Shown: piece by piece, positions 13,438 to 20,154 of the stretch
Layout: the number at the start of each line of letters is the position of its first letter
Numbering within the stretch: position 1 is the stretch's first letter
Assembly (NCBI GenBank): GCA_900544865.1
Contig: UQXA01000038.1
Span: 1 to 21,730 of the forward strand
Direction of reading: 5' to 3'
Source of the DNA: an uncultured Collinsella sp.
GTDB taxonomy: Bacteria; Actinomycetota; Coriobacteriia; Coriobacteriales; Coriobacteriaceae
DNA length: 21,730 nucleotides
Position numbers and translations under genes: made by a program
Notes under the pieces: model-generated
What the model saw: only the letters and a program-made list of their open reading frames with translations
Told to the model about the DNA's origin: nothing
Databases searched by the model: none

Positions 13438-15441
13438 ATGGCTAAGTTTGACATCATCGCCGCGACCGGTTGCCCGACCGGCATTGCGCACACCTTCATG
13501 GCGAAGGAGGCGCTGGAGAAGGCAGCTGCCGAGCGCGGTCTGACCATTAAGGTCGAGACCCATGGCCAGGTCGGTGTCGAGAACGAGCTCACCAAGAGCG
13601 AGATCGCCGGTGCCAAGGCCGTCGTCGTCGCAGCCGATAAGGATGTCCAGGCTGAGCGTTTCGCCGGTAAGGCCATGGTTTCCGTTGGTGTTTCCAAGGC
13701 CCTGTCTGTCGAGGCTGCTGGTAAGCTGATCGACCGCGCGCTCGCCGCCAAGGGCGACGACACGGTTGCCGCTGCCGCCGATGTCGAGGACGAGGTCGAG
13801 GAGAAGGAGTCCATCGGCCACGTCATCTACAAGCACCTCATGAACGGCGTCAGCCACATGCTGGTCTTCGTCGTTGCCGGTGGTGTTCTGACCGCCATTT
13901 CGTTCCTGTGGGGCATCACGTCCTTTGATTCGACGGCTGCCGACTACAACAGCTTTGCTGCGATGCTCAAGATCATCGGCGGCATCGCCATGAACCTTAT
14001 GGTTCCGGTGCTTTCCGCCTACATCGCCGAATCCATCGGCAAGCGCCCGGCGCTCGTCCCCGGTTTCGTTGCCGGTATGATTGCCATCCAGGGCCTGCCT
14101 GTTAACGCCGAGACCGGCATGATCGACGCCGGTGGCGCCGGCGTGGGCTTCGGCTTCCTGGGCGGCATCGTCGGCGGCTTCCTCGCCGGCTATGTCATCC
14201 TGCTGCTCGAGAAGGTTTTCTCTAAAATTCCCGCGAGCCTTAATGGCCTGAAGGCAATCTTCCTGTATCCGCTGTGCTCTACCGCCATCGTCGGCCTGGT
14301 CATGCTCGGTATTTCCGGCCCCATGGCTGCCATTAACCAGGGTATGATGGATTTCCTGCAGAGCCTCGGTAACTCCGGTCCGGTGATCCTTGGCCTGGCC
14401 ATCGGCTGCATGTGCGCCTTTGATATGGGCGGCCCGGTCAACAAGGCTGCTTACGCTACTGGTACCTTCCTGCTCGGTACCGCTCTCGAAGCTGGCGTCG
14501 GCACCGAGACCTACAACTTCGGCACCAACTTCATGGCTGCCGTCTCCGCCGCTTGCATCGTTCCGCCGCTGATCACCACCTTCGCCGTCGTTGTCGGCAA
14601 GAAGTACTTCAGCCAGGAGGATCATGACGCCGGTATCGTCAACCTCATCCTTGGTTGCACCCACATCACCGAGGGCGCCATTCCGTTCATGACCAAGAAC
14701 ATCTGGCCCGTCATGCCCATCATGATGCTCGGTTCTTCCATCGCTTCCATTTTGACCATCTTCTTCAACGTTCACGATCCGGCGCCTCACGGCGGCTTCC
14801 TGGTCCTGCCCGTTGTCGAGAACGGCCCGCAGTGGGTCCTCGCGATCCTCATCGGCGCTGTGGCCGGTGCCATCCTGTTCGTGGCCTTTAAGAAGTACGA
14901 CTTTGAGAAGAACCAGAAGGCCGCTCCTGCAACCAAGCCGGTTGAGGCCCCCAAGGCCGCTGCCGTCGAGGCCCCCAAGGCCGAGGCTGCTGACTTCGTG
15001 AAGGTCGAGAACGTCTTTGTCGCCGAGGACTTCGCTTCTCGTGACGAGGCTCTGAGCTTTGTCTCCAACCAGGCCGTTAAAGCCGGTATCGCCGGCGATG
15101 CCGACGCCGTGATGAACGCCTTCCTGGCCCGCGAGGCCGAGGGCACCACGGGCATGATGGAGGGCTTCGCCATTCCGCATGCCAAGTCCGACGCCATCAC
15201 CGAGGCCGCTGTCATCGTCGTCAAGGACGACTCTGGCGTGACCGGTTGGGACACCATGGACGGCGCTCCCGTCAACGTTGCCATCGCCCTGCTCATCCCG
15301 GGCGCTCAGGCTGGAACCACGCACCTCAAGATCCTGTCCAAGGTCGCCGAGGCGCTTATGGACGAGGACTTCCGTGCCACCGTCAAGGGTTCCACCGACG
15401 CCGCCAAGATCGCCAAGACGATCAACGCACGCCTGGTCTAA
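13438..15441 (+). CDS. fruA: Fructose PTS permease EIIBCA
   Basis: Imports fructose and phosphorylates it to fructose 1-phosphate. The 667-residue chain has domain order B-C-A. EIIB-fru (1-100) has its phosphocysteine C12 in A-A-T-G-C-P-T-G-I-A-H-T-F-M-A. EIIC (about 125-490) has some eight to ten membrane segments and the conserved G-C-T-H-I-T-E-G-A-I-P-F motif near residue 410. An Ala/Pro/Lys/Glu-rich linker (about 495-520) contains two V-E-A-P-K-A copies. EIIA (about 522-667) has phosphohistidine H581 in A-I-P-H-A-K. ATG 13438 is chosen because AAGGAGGG lies 4 bp upstream and the EIIB domain starts at once; the frame is open upstream to 13366 but without domain content. A strong terminator follows. 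Mannitol or mannose specificity cannot be fully excluded, but the Fru-type EIIB and the fruK genes support fructose. Confidence 0.94.
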   Translation: MAKFDIIAATGCPTGIAHTFMAKEALEKAAAERGLTIKVETHGQVGVENELTKSEIAGAKAVVVAADKDVQAERFAGKAMVSVGVSKALSVEAAGKLIDRALAAKGDDTVAAAADVEDEVEEKESIGHVIYKHLMNGVSHMLVFVVAGGVLTAISFLWGITSFDSTAADYNSFAAMLKIIGGIAMNLMVPVLSAYIAESIGKRPALVPGFVAGMIAIQGLPVNAETGMIDAGGAGVGFGFLGGIVGGFLAGYVILLLEKVFSKIPASLNGLKAIFLYPLCSTAIVGLVMLGISGPMAAINQGMMDFLQSLGNSGPVILGLAIGCMCAFDMGGPVNKAAYATGTFLLGTALEAGVGTETYNFGTNFMAAVSAACIVPPLITTFAVVVGKKYFSQEDHDAGIVNLILGCTHITEGAIPFMTKNIWPVMPIMMLGSSIASILTIFFNVHDPAPHGGFLVLPVVENGPQWVLAILIGAVAGAILFVAFKKYDFEKNQKAAPATKPVEAPKAAAVEAPKAEAADFVKVENVFVAEDFASRDEALSFVSNQAVKAGIAGDADAVMNAFLAREAEGTTGMMEGFAIPHAKSDAITEAAVIVVKDDSGVTGWDTMDGAPVNVAIALLIPGAQAGTTHLKILSKVAEALMDEDFRATVKGSTDAAKIAKTINARLV

Positions 15442-15476
15442 TCCAGCAGTTAGCGAATAACATCGTCCCCTGTTAC

Positions 15477-15512
15477 AAAGGCGGAGACCCTCACCAGGGC
15501 CTCCGCCTTTTT
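15477..15512 (+). terminator. Intrinsic terminator of fruA
   Basis: AAAGGCGGAG (15477-15486) pairs with CTCCGCCTTT (15501-15510), extended inside by CCCT/AGGG with loop CACC, then TTTTT. Only one A-C mismatch interrupts the stem. It separates fruA from ptsH. Confidence 0.93.
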
Positions 15513-15761
15513 CGAAAACAGAGAACGCACCGGTTGATCCCATCAGCCAGAATTCTTTTCAGCCGACATTACTTTGGACCGACTGGGTTTCCGCAGCTTG
15601 CTCGCCCACAGGGGCCCGCGCGCGGACGACAAACACATCTGTCCAATAATTCGTCTGAAACACAATGAAAAACCGTTTGATGTGAGTTAATATAAACAAC
15701 GTCGTGAATCTGACTCCTGCCACATACATGACAGGGGTTAAACACAAAAAAGGAGTCAACT
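15513..15761 (+). promoter_or_regulatory. Non-coding control region of ptsH
   Basis: No supported gene lies in these 249 bp between the fruA terminator and ptsH. An A/T-rich -10 zone TTAATATAAA (15687-15696) follows two TGAAA pentamers exactly 10 bp apart (15656-15660 and 15666-15670), one helical turn. No good -35 matches at 16-18 bp. The sequence before 15600 shows nothing recognisable. AAGGAG (15750-15755) is the ptsH ribosome binding site. Confidence 0.5.
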
Positions 15762-16025
15762 ATGGTTTCTGAGAAGGCTACCCTCGTTAATCCTCAGGGT
15801 CTGCACATGCGTCCGGCTGGTCTGTTCGCCTCCACCATGGGCAAGTACGCCTGTGACGTGACGGTCGTCACCCCCGAGAAGGAGGTCAACGGCAAGTCCC
15901 CGATGGCCCTCATGGCTGCTGGTATCCCCTGCGGTACCGAGGTCGAGGTCAAGTGCGACGGCGCCGATGAGGCCGAGGCTCTGGCTGCTGCCATCGAGCT
16001 CATCAAGAGCGGTCTTGGCGAGTAG
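15762..16025 (+). CDS. ptsH: Phosphocarrier protein HPr
   Basis: Small cytoplasmic carrier that passes phosphate from enzyme I to the EIIA domains. The 87-residue protein has the active site G-L-H-M-R-P-A with H15. S46 is present in N-G-K-S-P-M-A-L-M-A-A-G-I, the position phosphorylated by HPr kinase in Firmicutes for catabolite control. The residues after it differ from the Firmicutes pattern I-M-G-V-M-S, so regulatory phosphorylation is uncertain. AAGGAG 6 bp before ATG 15762 gives a strong start. It is followed by a terminator-like hairpin before ptsI, so HPr can be made in excess of EI. Confidence 0.97.
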   Translation: MVSEKATLVNPQGLHMRPAGLFASTMGKYACDVTVVTPEKEVNGKSPMALMAAGIPCGTEVEVKCDGADEAEALAAAIELIKSGLGE

Positions 16026-16070
16026 AACTCAAACGGGTCGCATGTTGAACAACTAAGTTCATATTTGGGG

Positions 16071-16106
16071 GCGCAGTGACCTGTTGTAAGGTAACTGCGC
16101 TCTTTT
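16071..16106 (+). terminator. Terminator or attenuator between ptsH and ptsI
   Basis: GCGCAGTGACC (16071-16081) pairs with GGTAACTGCGC (16090-16100) with one internal G-A mismatch and loop TGTTGTAA, then TCTTTT. A smaller hairpin TGAAC/GTTCA (16046-16050 / 16057-16061) stands just before it. Read-through would decide how much ptsI is made from the ptsH promoter. Confidence 0.8.
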
Positions 16107-16141
16107 GTCATGGATATGGCAAAACGCTTTATCACATGACA
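16106..16141. promoter_or_regulatory. Inverted repeat and weak promoter just upstream of ptsI
   Basis: TGTCATG (16106-16112) and CATGACA (16135-16141) are a perfect 7-bp inverted repeat with a 22-bp gap. TTGTCA (16105-16110) and TTTATC (16128-16133) have a 17-bp spacing and could be a weak promoter lying inside the repeat. This would give ptsI its own start after the terminator. Weak evidence. Confidence 0.35.
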
Positions 16142-16152
16142 CGGAGAGAGGA

Positions 16153-17862
16153 ATGGGAATGTATCAGGGAGTCAACGCTTCCGAGGGCATCGGTATCGGC
16201 ACCGTCATGGTCGCCGTCGATCCCGACTTGACGTTTGAGCCGCACGAGGTTGCTGATTCGGCAGCAGAGAAGGAGCGCTATCAGTCCGCTCTTTCGGTCT
16301 TCTGCGAGAAGACCCAGGCTCAGGCCGACCACATGAAGGAGACGGTGGGCGAGGCCGAGGCCGAGATCATGAGCGGACACATTGTCCTGGCTCAGGACCC
16401 GGGCATGACCGACGCCATCAACGCCGCCATTGACGGCGGTACCTGCGCCGAGCAGGCGCTCATGGACACCTCGACCATGTTCGAGAACATGTTCCTGTCC
16501 ATGGACGACGAGATGTTCCGTCTGCGCGCGGCCGACATCGCCGACATCCGTACCGGTATTCTGGCCGAGCTGCTGGGTAAGGAGGTCGTCGACCTCTCCG
16601 TCCTGCCCGAGAACACCGTCGTTGTCGTGCACGACCTTACGCCGTCCATGACCGCCACGATCGATAAGGCCCACGTTGCCGGTATCGTCACCGAGACCGG
16701 TGGCCGCACTTCGCACTCCGCGATCATTGCGCGCGCCCTCGAGATACCGGCTGTCCTTTCGGTTTCCAACAGCTGCACCGCGCTGCGCAACGGTATGACC
16801 GTTGTCGTCGACGGCGGCAAGGGTATCGTCGAGGCCGATCCCGACGAGGAGACGCTCGCTGCCTACACCGCCAAGGCCGAGGCCTTCGCTGCCGAGAAGG
16901 CAGCCCTCGAGGCCTTCCGTGGCAAGCCGTCCGTGACTGCCGATGGCATCAAGAAGATCATCGCCTGCAACATCGGTAACCCCGATGACGTGCCCAACGC
17001 GCTCGATCACGACGCCGAGGCCATCGGTCTGTTCCGCTCCGAGTTCCTGTTCATGGACTCTGCTGAGCTTCCTTCCGAGGAGGAGCAGTTCAACGCCTAC
17101 CGTAAGGTCGCCAGCGCGCTCAAGGGTGCTCCGGTCATCATCCGCACGCTCGATGTGGGTGGCGACAAGGAGATTCCGTATCTGCACATGGTCAAGGAAG
17201 ATAACCCCTTCATGGGCTTCCGCGCCGTGCGTTACTGCCTGGCTAATCCCGACCAGTACAAGGTCCAGCTCCGCGCTCTGTTGCGCGCTAGCGCCTTCGG
17301 TGACGTCAAGATCATGATCCCGCTCGTCACCTGTGTCGAGGAGGTCTTGGCTGTCAAGGAGCTCGTTGAGCAGTGCAAGGCCGAGCTGATCGAAGAGGGT
17401 CGCAAGTTCAACGAGAACATCGAGGTCGGCATCATGGTCGAGACGCCCGCCGCTTCGCTGCTCGCAGACCGTCTGGCCGAGGTCGCCGACTTCTTCTCCA
17501 TCGGCACCAACGACCTGATCGGCTACACCATGTGCGCCGACCGTGGCAACGACACCATCTCCAACCTGTACCAGGTGTACTATCCCGCCGTGCTCCGCTC
17601 GCTCAAGAACATCATCGAGAGCGGCGTGAAGGCCGGCATCATGGTCGGTATGTGCGGCGAGGCCGCTGCCGATCCGCTGCTCGAGCCGCTGCTGATCAGC
17701 TGGGGCCTGGAGGAGTTCTCGATGAGCGCTCCGTCGATCCTGCGCGCCCGCAAGACCATCAGCCAGTGGACCAAGGCCGAGTGCGACGAGCTCGCCGAGA
17801 AGGCGCTCGCCTGCAACACCGCCGCTGAGGTCAAGGCACTGCTCGAGTCCGCAGCTCGCTAA
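16153..17862 (+). CDS. ptsI: PTS enzyme I (PEP-protein phosphotransferase)
   Basis: Takes phosphate from PEP onto its own histidine and passes it to HPr. The 569-residue length is typical. The HPr-binding helical region comes first, then the phosphohistidine motif G-G-R-T-S-H-S-A-I-I-A-R (H188). The PEP-binding TIM barrel contains F-R-S-E-F-L-F-M, R-T-L-D-V-G-G-D-K, G-I-M-V-E-T-P-A-A, I-G-T-N-D-L and the catalytic cysteine C501 in G-M-C-G-E-A. Two starts, ATG 16153 and ATG 16159, are both compatible with the purine-rich GGAGAGAGG (16143-16151); I give the longer. The frame is open further upstream to 16105, but that part covers the terminator region and is not coding. A strong stem and a fruK gene follow, probably on the same RNA. 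Confidence 0.96.
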   Translation: MGMYQGVNASEGIGIGTVMVAVDPDLTFEPHEVADSAAEKERYQSALSVFCEKTQAQADHMKETVGEAEAEIMSGHIVLAQDPGMTDAINAAIDGGTCAEQALMDTSTMFENMFLSMDDEMFRLRAADIADIRTGILAELLGKEVVDLSVLPENTVVVVHDLTPSMTATIDKAHVAGIVTETGGRTSHSAIIARALEIPAVLSVSNSCTALRNGMTVVVDGGKGIVEADPDEETLAAYTAKAEAFAAEKAALEAFRGKPSVTADGIKKIIACNIGNPDDVPNALDHDAEAIGLFRSEFLFMDSAELPSEEEQFNAYRKVASALKGAPVIIRTLDVGGDKEIPYLHMVKEDNPFMGFRAVRYCLANPDQYKVQLRALLRASAFGDVKIMIPLVTCVEEVLAVKELVEQCKAELIEEGRKFNENIEVGIMVETPAASLLADRLAEVADFFSIGTNDLIGYTMCADRGNDTISNLYQVYYPAVLRSLKNIIESGVKAGIMVGMCGEAAADPLLEPLLISWGLEEFSMSAPSILRARKTISQWTKAECDELAEKALACNTAAEVKALLESAAR

Positions 17863-17879
17863 TTTGGTATCAGAGGTAA

Positions 17880-17909
17880 CCGCGTGGTTGGAATGGGCCG
17901 GCCACGCGG
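17880..17909 (+). other. Strong stem-loop without U-tract between ptsI and fruK
   Basis: CCGCGTGGTTGG (17880-17891) pairs with CCGGCCACGCGG (17898-17909) through 12 pairs including two G-U, with loop AATGGG. No T-run follows, so it should not terminate. It lies 13 bp before the purine-rich fruK ribosome binding site (AGGGGGT, 17923-17929) and may protect RNA ends or set different levels of EI and FruK. Confidence 0.6.
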
Positions 17910-17936
17910 CCCTCACATATACAGGGGGTACTGTAA

Positions 17937-18869
17937 ATGTTCTACACGCTAACCGCTAACCCGGCTGTCGACATGACGGTTTCGAGCTCTCCGCTCGAGC
18001 CCGACGAGAACGTCCGCACCGGCTCGGCCAGCTACACGGCTAACGGCAAGGGCCTCGACGTGTCCTTCGCCTTTAAGAAGATGGGCGTCGACACCGTCGC
18101 GCTCGGCTTCTTCGCCGGCTTCACGGGCAAGTTCATCGTCGAGGAGGTCATGAACCTGGGTTGCCTCTGCCGCCCGGTCTGGACCGACGGTATCACGCGC
18201 ATCAACACCTACGTCAACGATGGCCAGCACGAGTACGGCATCCTGAACCCGGGTGCTCCGATCACGCCGCAGCACCAGGAGGAGCTCTACAACATCCTGG
18301 ACACCGCGGGCGATCTCGAGTGCCTGATCGTTTCCGGCTCCGTGCCTCCCAAAGCTACGCCTGACTTCCTGGCTAAGGTCATGGAGCACGCTCAGGCTCG
18401 TGGCGCCGACGTCGTCTTGGACCTGTCCTCCGACAAGCTCAAGGAGCTCGCTCACAAGAAGCCGCTGCTCATCAAGCCGAACCATCACGAGATGAAGGCC
18501 ATCTTCGGCGTGCCGGTCGACACCGACGACGAGGTCCGCGTCGCCATGAAGATGGCTCACGACGCTGGCGTTCAGAACGTGCTGCTCACCCGTGGTAGCC
18601 GCGGCGACGCTTACTTCTCCAACGGCGAGGACATCTGGTACGCCAAGCGTGAGTTCAACATCAAGCTGGTTTCTTCCGTCTGCGCCGGCGACTGCACCCT
18701 TGCTGCGTTCCTGCACAAGTGGTACAGGGATCGCGACAAGGTCGAGGAGGCCATGAAGCTCGCTATGGCCACTGGCGCCAACGTTGCCGAGTCCGTCGGC
18801 ATCGGCGACTTCGGTCACGTCGATGAGTACAGCAAGCGCGTTGCTGTCCGCAAGCTCGATCGTCAGTAA
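17937..18869 (+). CDS. fruK: 1-phosphofructokinase, first paralogue (PfkB family)
   Basis: Phosphorylates fructose 1-phosphate to fructose 1,6-bisphosphate with ATP. The 310-residue PfkB protein opens with Y-T-L-T-A-N-P-A-V-D, as fructose 1-phosphate and tagatose 6-phosphate kinases do. It has the sugar-binding loop N-G-K-G-L-D-V-S (36-43), W-T-D-G-I-T-R-I-N, I-K-P-N-H-H-E (Mg-binding N-x-x-E) and catalytic D252 in V-C-A-G-D-C. Two differences from the usual pattern stand out: G-K-G-x-N has D41 in place of Asn, and the anion hole G-A-G-D-S reads C-A-G-D-C. It follows ptsI after 74 bp with a hairpin between. Collinear in length with the second paralogue. Tagatose 6-phosphate kinase is an alternative. 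Confidence 0.88.
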   Translation: MFYTLTANPAVDMTVSSSPLEPDENVRTGSASYTANGKGLDVSFAFKKMGVDTVALGFFAGFTGKFIVEEVMNLGCLCRPVWTDGITRINTYVNDGQHEYGILNPGAPITPQHQEELYNILDTAGDLECLIVSGSVPPKATPDFLAKVMEHAQARGADVVLDLSSDKLKELAHKKPLLIKPNHHEMKAIFGVPVDTDDEVRVAMKMAHDAGVQNVLLTRGSRGDAYFSNGEDIWYAKREFNIKLVSSVCAGDCTLAAFLHKWYRDRDKVEEAMKLAMATGANVAESVGIGDFGHVDEYSKRVAVRKLDRQ

Positions 18870-18897
18870 TCGAAACGCGACATATTCGTGCGCATGC

Positions 18898-18928
18898 GGC
18901 GCCCCGGTTCGGCCGGGGCGCCTTTTTT
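18898..18928 (+). terminator. Intrinsic terminator after the first fruK
   Basis: GGCGCCCCGG (18898-18907) / CCGGGGCGCC (18913-18922) with a TTCGG loop and six T residues. A very strong terminator that makes the second fruK a separate unit. Confidence 0.97.
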
Positions 18929-19017
18929 GTTCCGCCATGGGGGAGACGTGTCCCGCCGTACTTCATCGCTTCCACACCGTTCACCGAGTTGTCCTAGCCT
19001 TTTGTCTATGCGTGGAA

Positions 19018-19049
19018 TATACTTTCATTAACACGTTGCTTCGTGAAAG
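19018..19049 (+). promoter_or_regulatory. Promoter -10 and paired half-sites of the second fruK
   Basis: TATACT (19018-19023) is a good -10 box, without a clear -35 at normal spacing. It is fused to CTTTCA (19022-19027), which has an inverted partner TGAAAG (19044-19049) 16 bp further on, overlapping the ribosome binding site AAAGGAA. The same half-sites occur at the fruA promoter, so a common regulator is likely. Confidence 0.5.
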
Positions 19050-19057
19050 GAACATTC

Positions 19058-19990
19058 ATGATTTACACGCTCACTGCAAATCCCGCCATTGACTACAACA
19101 TCGCCTGCGACGGCCTTGCTGCCAACACTGTCACGCGTACCCGCAACGCCGTCTACACGCCCAACGGCAAGGGCCTCAACGTCTCGTTTACGCTTGACCA
19201 CTACGGTGTCGACACCACGATCCTGGGTTTCTTCGCTGGCTTCTCGGGCGAGTTTATCGTTAAGGGCGCCGAGGCCCTGGGCGTGCCCGTCAAGCCCGTG
19301 TGGACCGACGGTATTACGCGCGTCAACGTGTTCCTCAATGCCGGCCCCGACACCGAGTACAACATGGTCAACGCCGGTGCCGCCATCAACGAGGCCAACG
19401 AGCAGGAGATGTTTGAGCTTATCGATTCGCTCGATGACATGACCTGCCTGGTCATCAGTGGCTCGCTGCCTCCCAACACTTCCGAGGGCTTCTTGGCCGA
19501 GGTCCTGCGCCGTGTCAAGGCCAAGGGGGCCGAGTTCGTCCTCGACATCTCGAGCCATCAGCTGGCAGACCTCATTGCTCTGGAGCCGCTGCTTATTAAG
19601 CCCAACGACGACGAGTTGCTCGACATCTTTGGCATTAAGGTGAGCGGTGGCGACGATGAGTCTGTCAAGGGCGCGATGGCCGAGCTTCATGCCAAGGGCG
19701 CCAAGAACGTGCTGCTTACCCTCGGTGGCGCCGGTGCGTACTTCTCCAACGGCGAGCACATCTGGTTTGCCAACCGCACCTTCGACGTCAAGCTGCTGTC
19801 GACGGTGTGCGCCGGCGATTCCTCGCTCGCTGCCTTCCTGTCCGTGTGGCACGACGCCCCCGAGCGTGTTGAGGATGCTTTGCGTCTTTCGATGGCCACC
19901 GGCGCTAACGTGGTCGAGTGCCCCGGTCTGGGCGATTTTGCCAAGGTGGACGAATATAAGAAGCACATCGAGGTTCGCCAGGTCTGCTAG
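19058..19990 (+). CDS. fruK: 1-phosphofructokinase, second paralogue (PfkB family)
   Basis: A second 310-residue PfkB kinase, clearly homologous to the one just upstream from end to end without gaps in the first 41 residues. It retains the canonical Asn of the sugar loop (N-G-K-G-L-N, N41), the N-x-x-E motif in I-K-P-N-D-D-E-L and catalytic D254 in V-C-A-G-D-S. This makes it the more orthodox 1-phosphofructokinase of the two. ATG 19058 is preferred to the in-frame codon at 19043 because it has AAAGGAA (19046-19052) 5 bp upstream and gives the family N-terminus M-I-Y-T-L-T-A-N-P-A-I-D. It has its own promoter and terminator, so it can be expressed independently of the ptsI-fruK unit. It may prefer a different sugar phosphate such as tagatose 6-phosphate. 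Confidence 0.9.
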   Translation: MIYTLTANPAIDYNIACDGLAANTVTRTRNAVYTPNGKGLNVSFTLDHYGVDTTILGFFAGFSGEFIVKGAEALGVPVKPVWTDGITRVNVFLNAGPDTEYNMVNAGAAINEANEQEMFELIDSLDDMTCLVISGSLPPNTSEGFLAEVLRRVKAKGAEFVLDISSHQLADLIALEPLLIKPNDDELLDIFGIKVSGGDDESVKGAMAELHAKGAKNVLLTLGGAGAYFSNGEHIWFANRTFDVKLLSTVCAGDSSLAAFLSVWHDAPERVEDALRLSMATGANVVECPGLGDFAKVDEYKKHIEVRQVC

Positions 19991-20023
19991 TCCCTGTACC
20001 TTGCCTGACTAGTTTGATTATTT

Positions 20024-20057
20024 CGCATCCGTCTTAGACTAGGACGGATGCGTTTTT
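20024..20057 (+). terminator. Intrinsic terminator after the second fruK
   Basis: CGCATCCGTC (20024-20033) / GACGGATGCG (20043-20052) with a 9-nt loop that can pair further, followed by TTTTTGTTT. Confidence 0.93.
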
Positions 20058-20154
20058 GTTTATCGGACTTGCGTGTGCAGTGGAGGCTGTTTCTTGCTAG
20101 ACTTCTTGCAGACGCAATCGATAGCCAATTTGATAGTCGCAGGAGGCCACAGGC

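Noticed and set aside
13202..13543. 113-residue + strand frame over the fruA control region
   Set aside because: Runs through promoter elements and into fruA in another frame; Arg/Pro/Ser-rich, typical of a shifted frame.
15477..15512. Inverted repeat considered as a mobile-element end
   Set aside because: Stem followed by a T-run directly after a stop codon is a terminator; no partner repeat or transposase is present.
13336..15543. 735-residue open frame on the - strand opposite fruA
   Set aside because: It is an antisense shadow caused by strong third-position GC bias; the + strand encodes a clear EIIBCA with all motifs and a ribosome binding site.
15668..15681. Possible catabolite (cre-like) site before ptsH
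   Set aside because: Matches the consensus at too few fixed positions and lacks the TG at its start.
15559..15759. 66-residue - strand frame in the gap before ptsH
   Set aside because: No ribosome binding site, its start lies in the ptsH ribosome binding site region, and there is no recognisable motif.
16132..17916. 594-residue open frame on the - strand opposite ptsI
   Set aside because: Same effect; composition is Gly/Leu/Asp/Val-rich without any domain and enzyme I on the + strand is certain.
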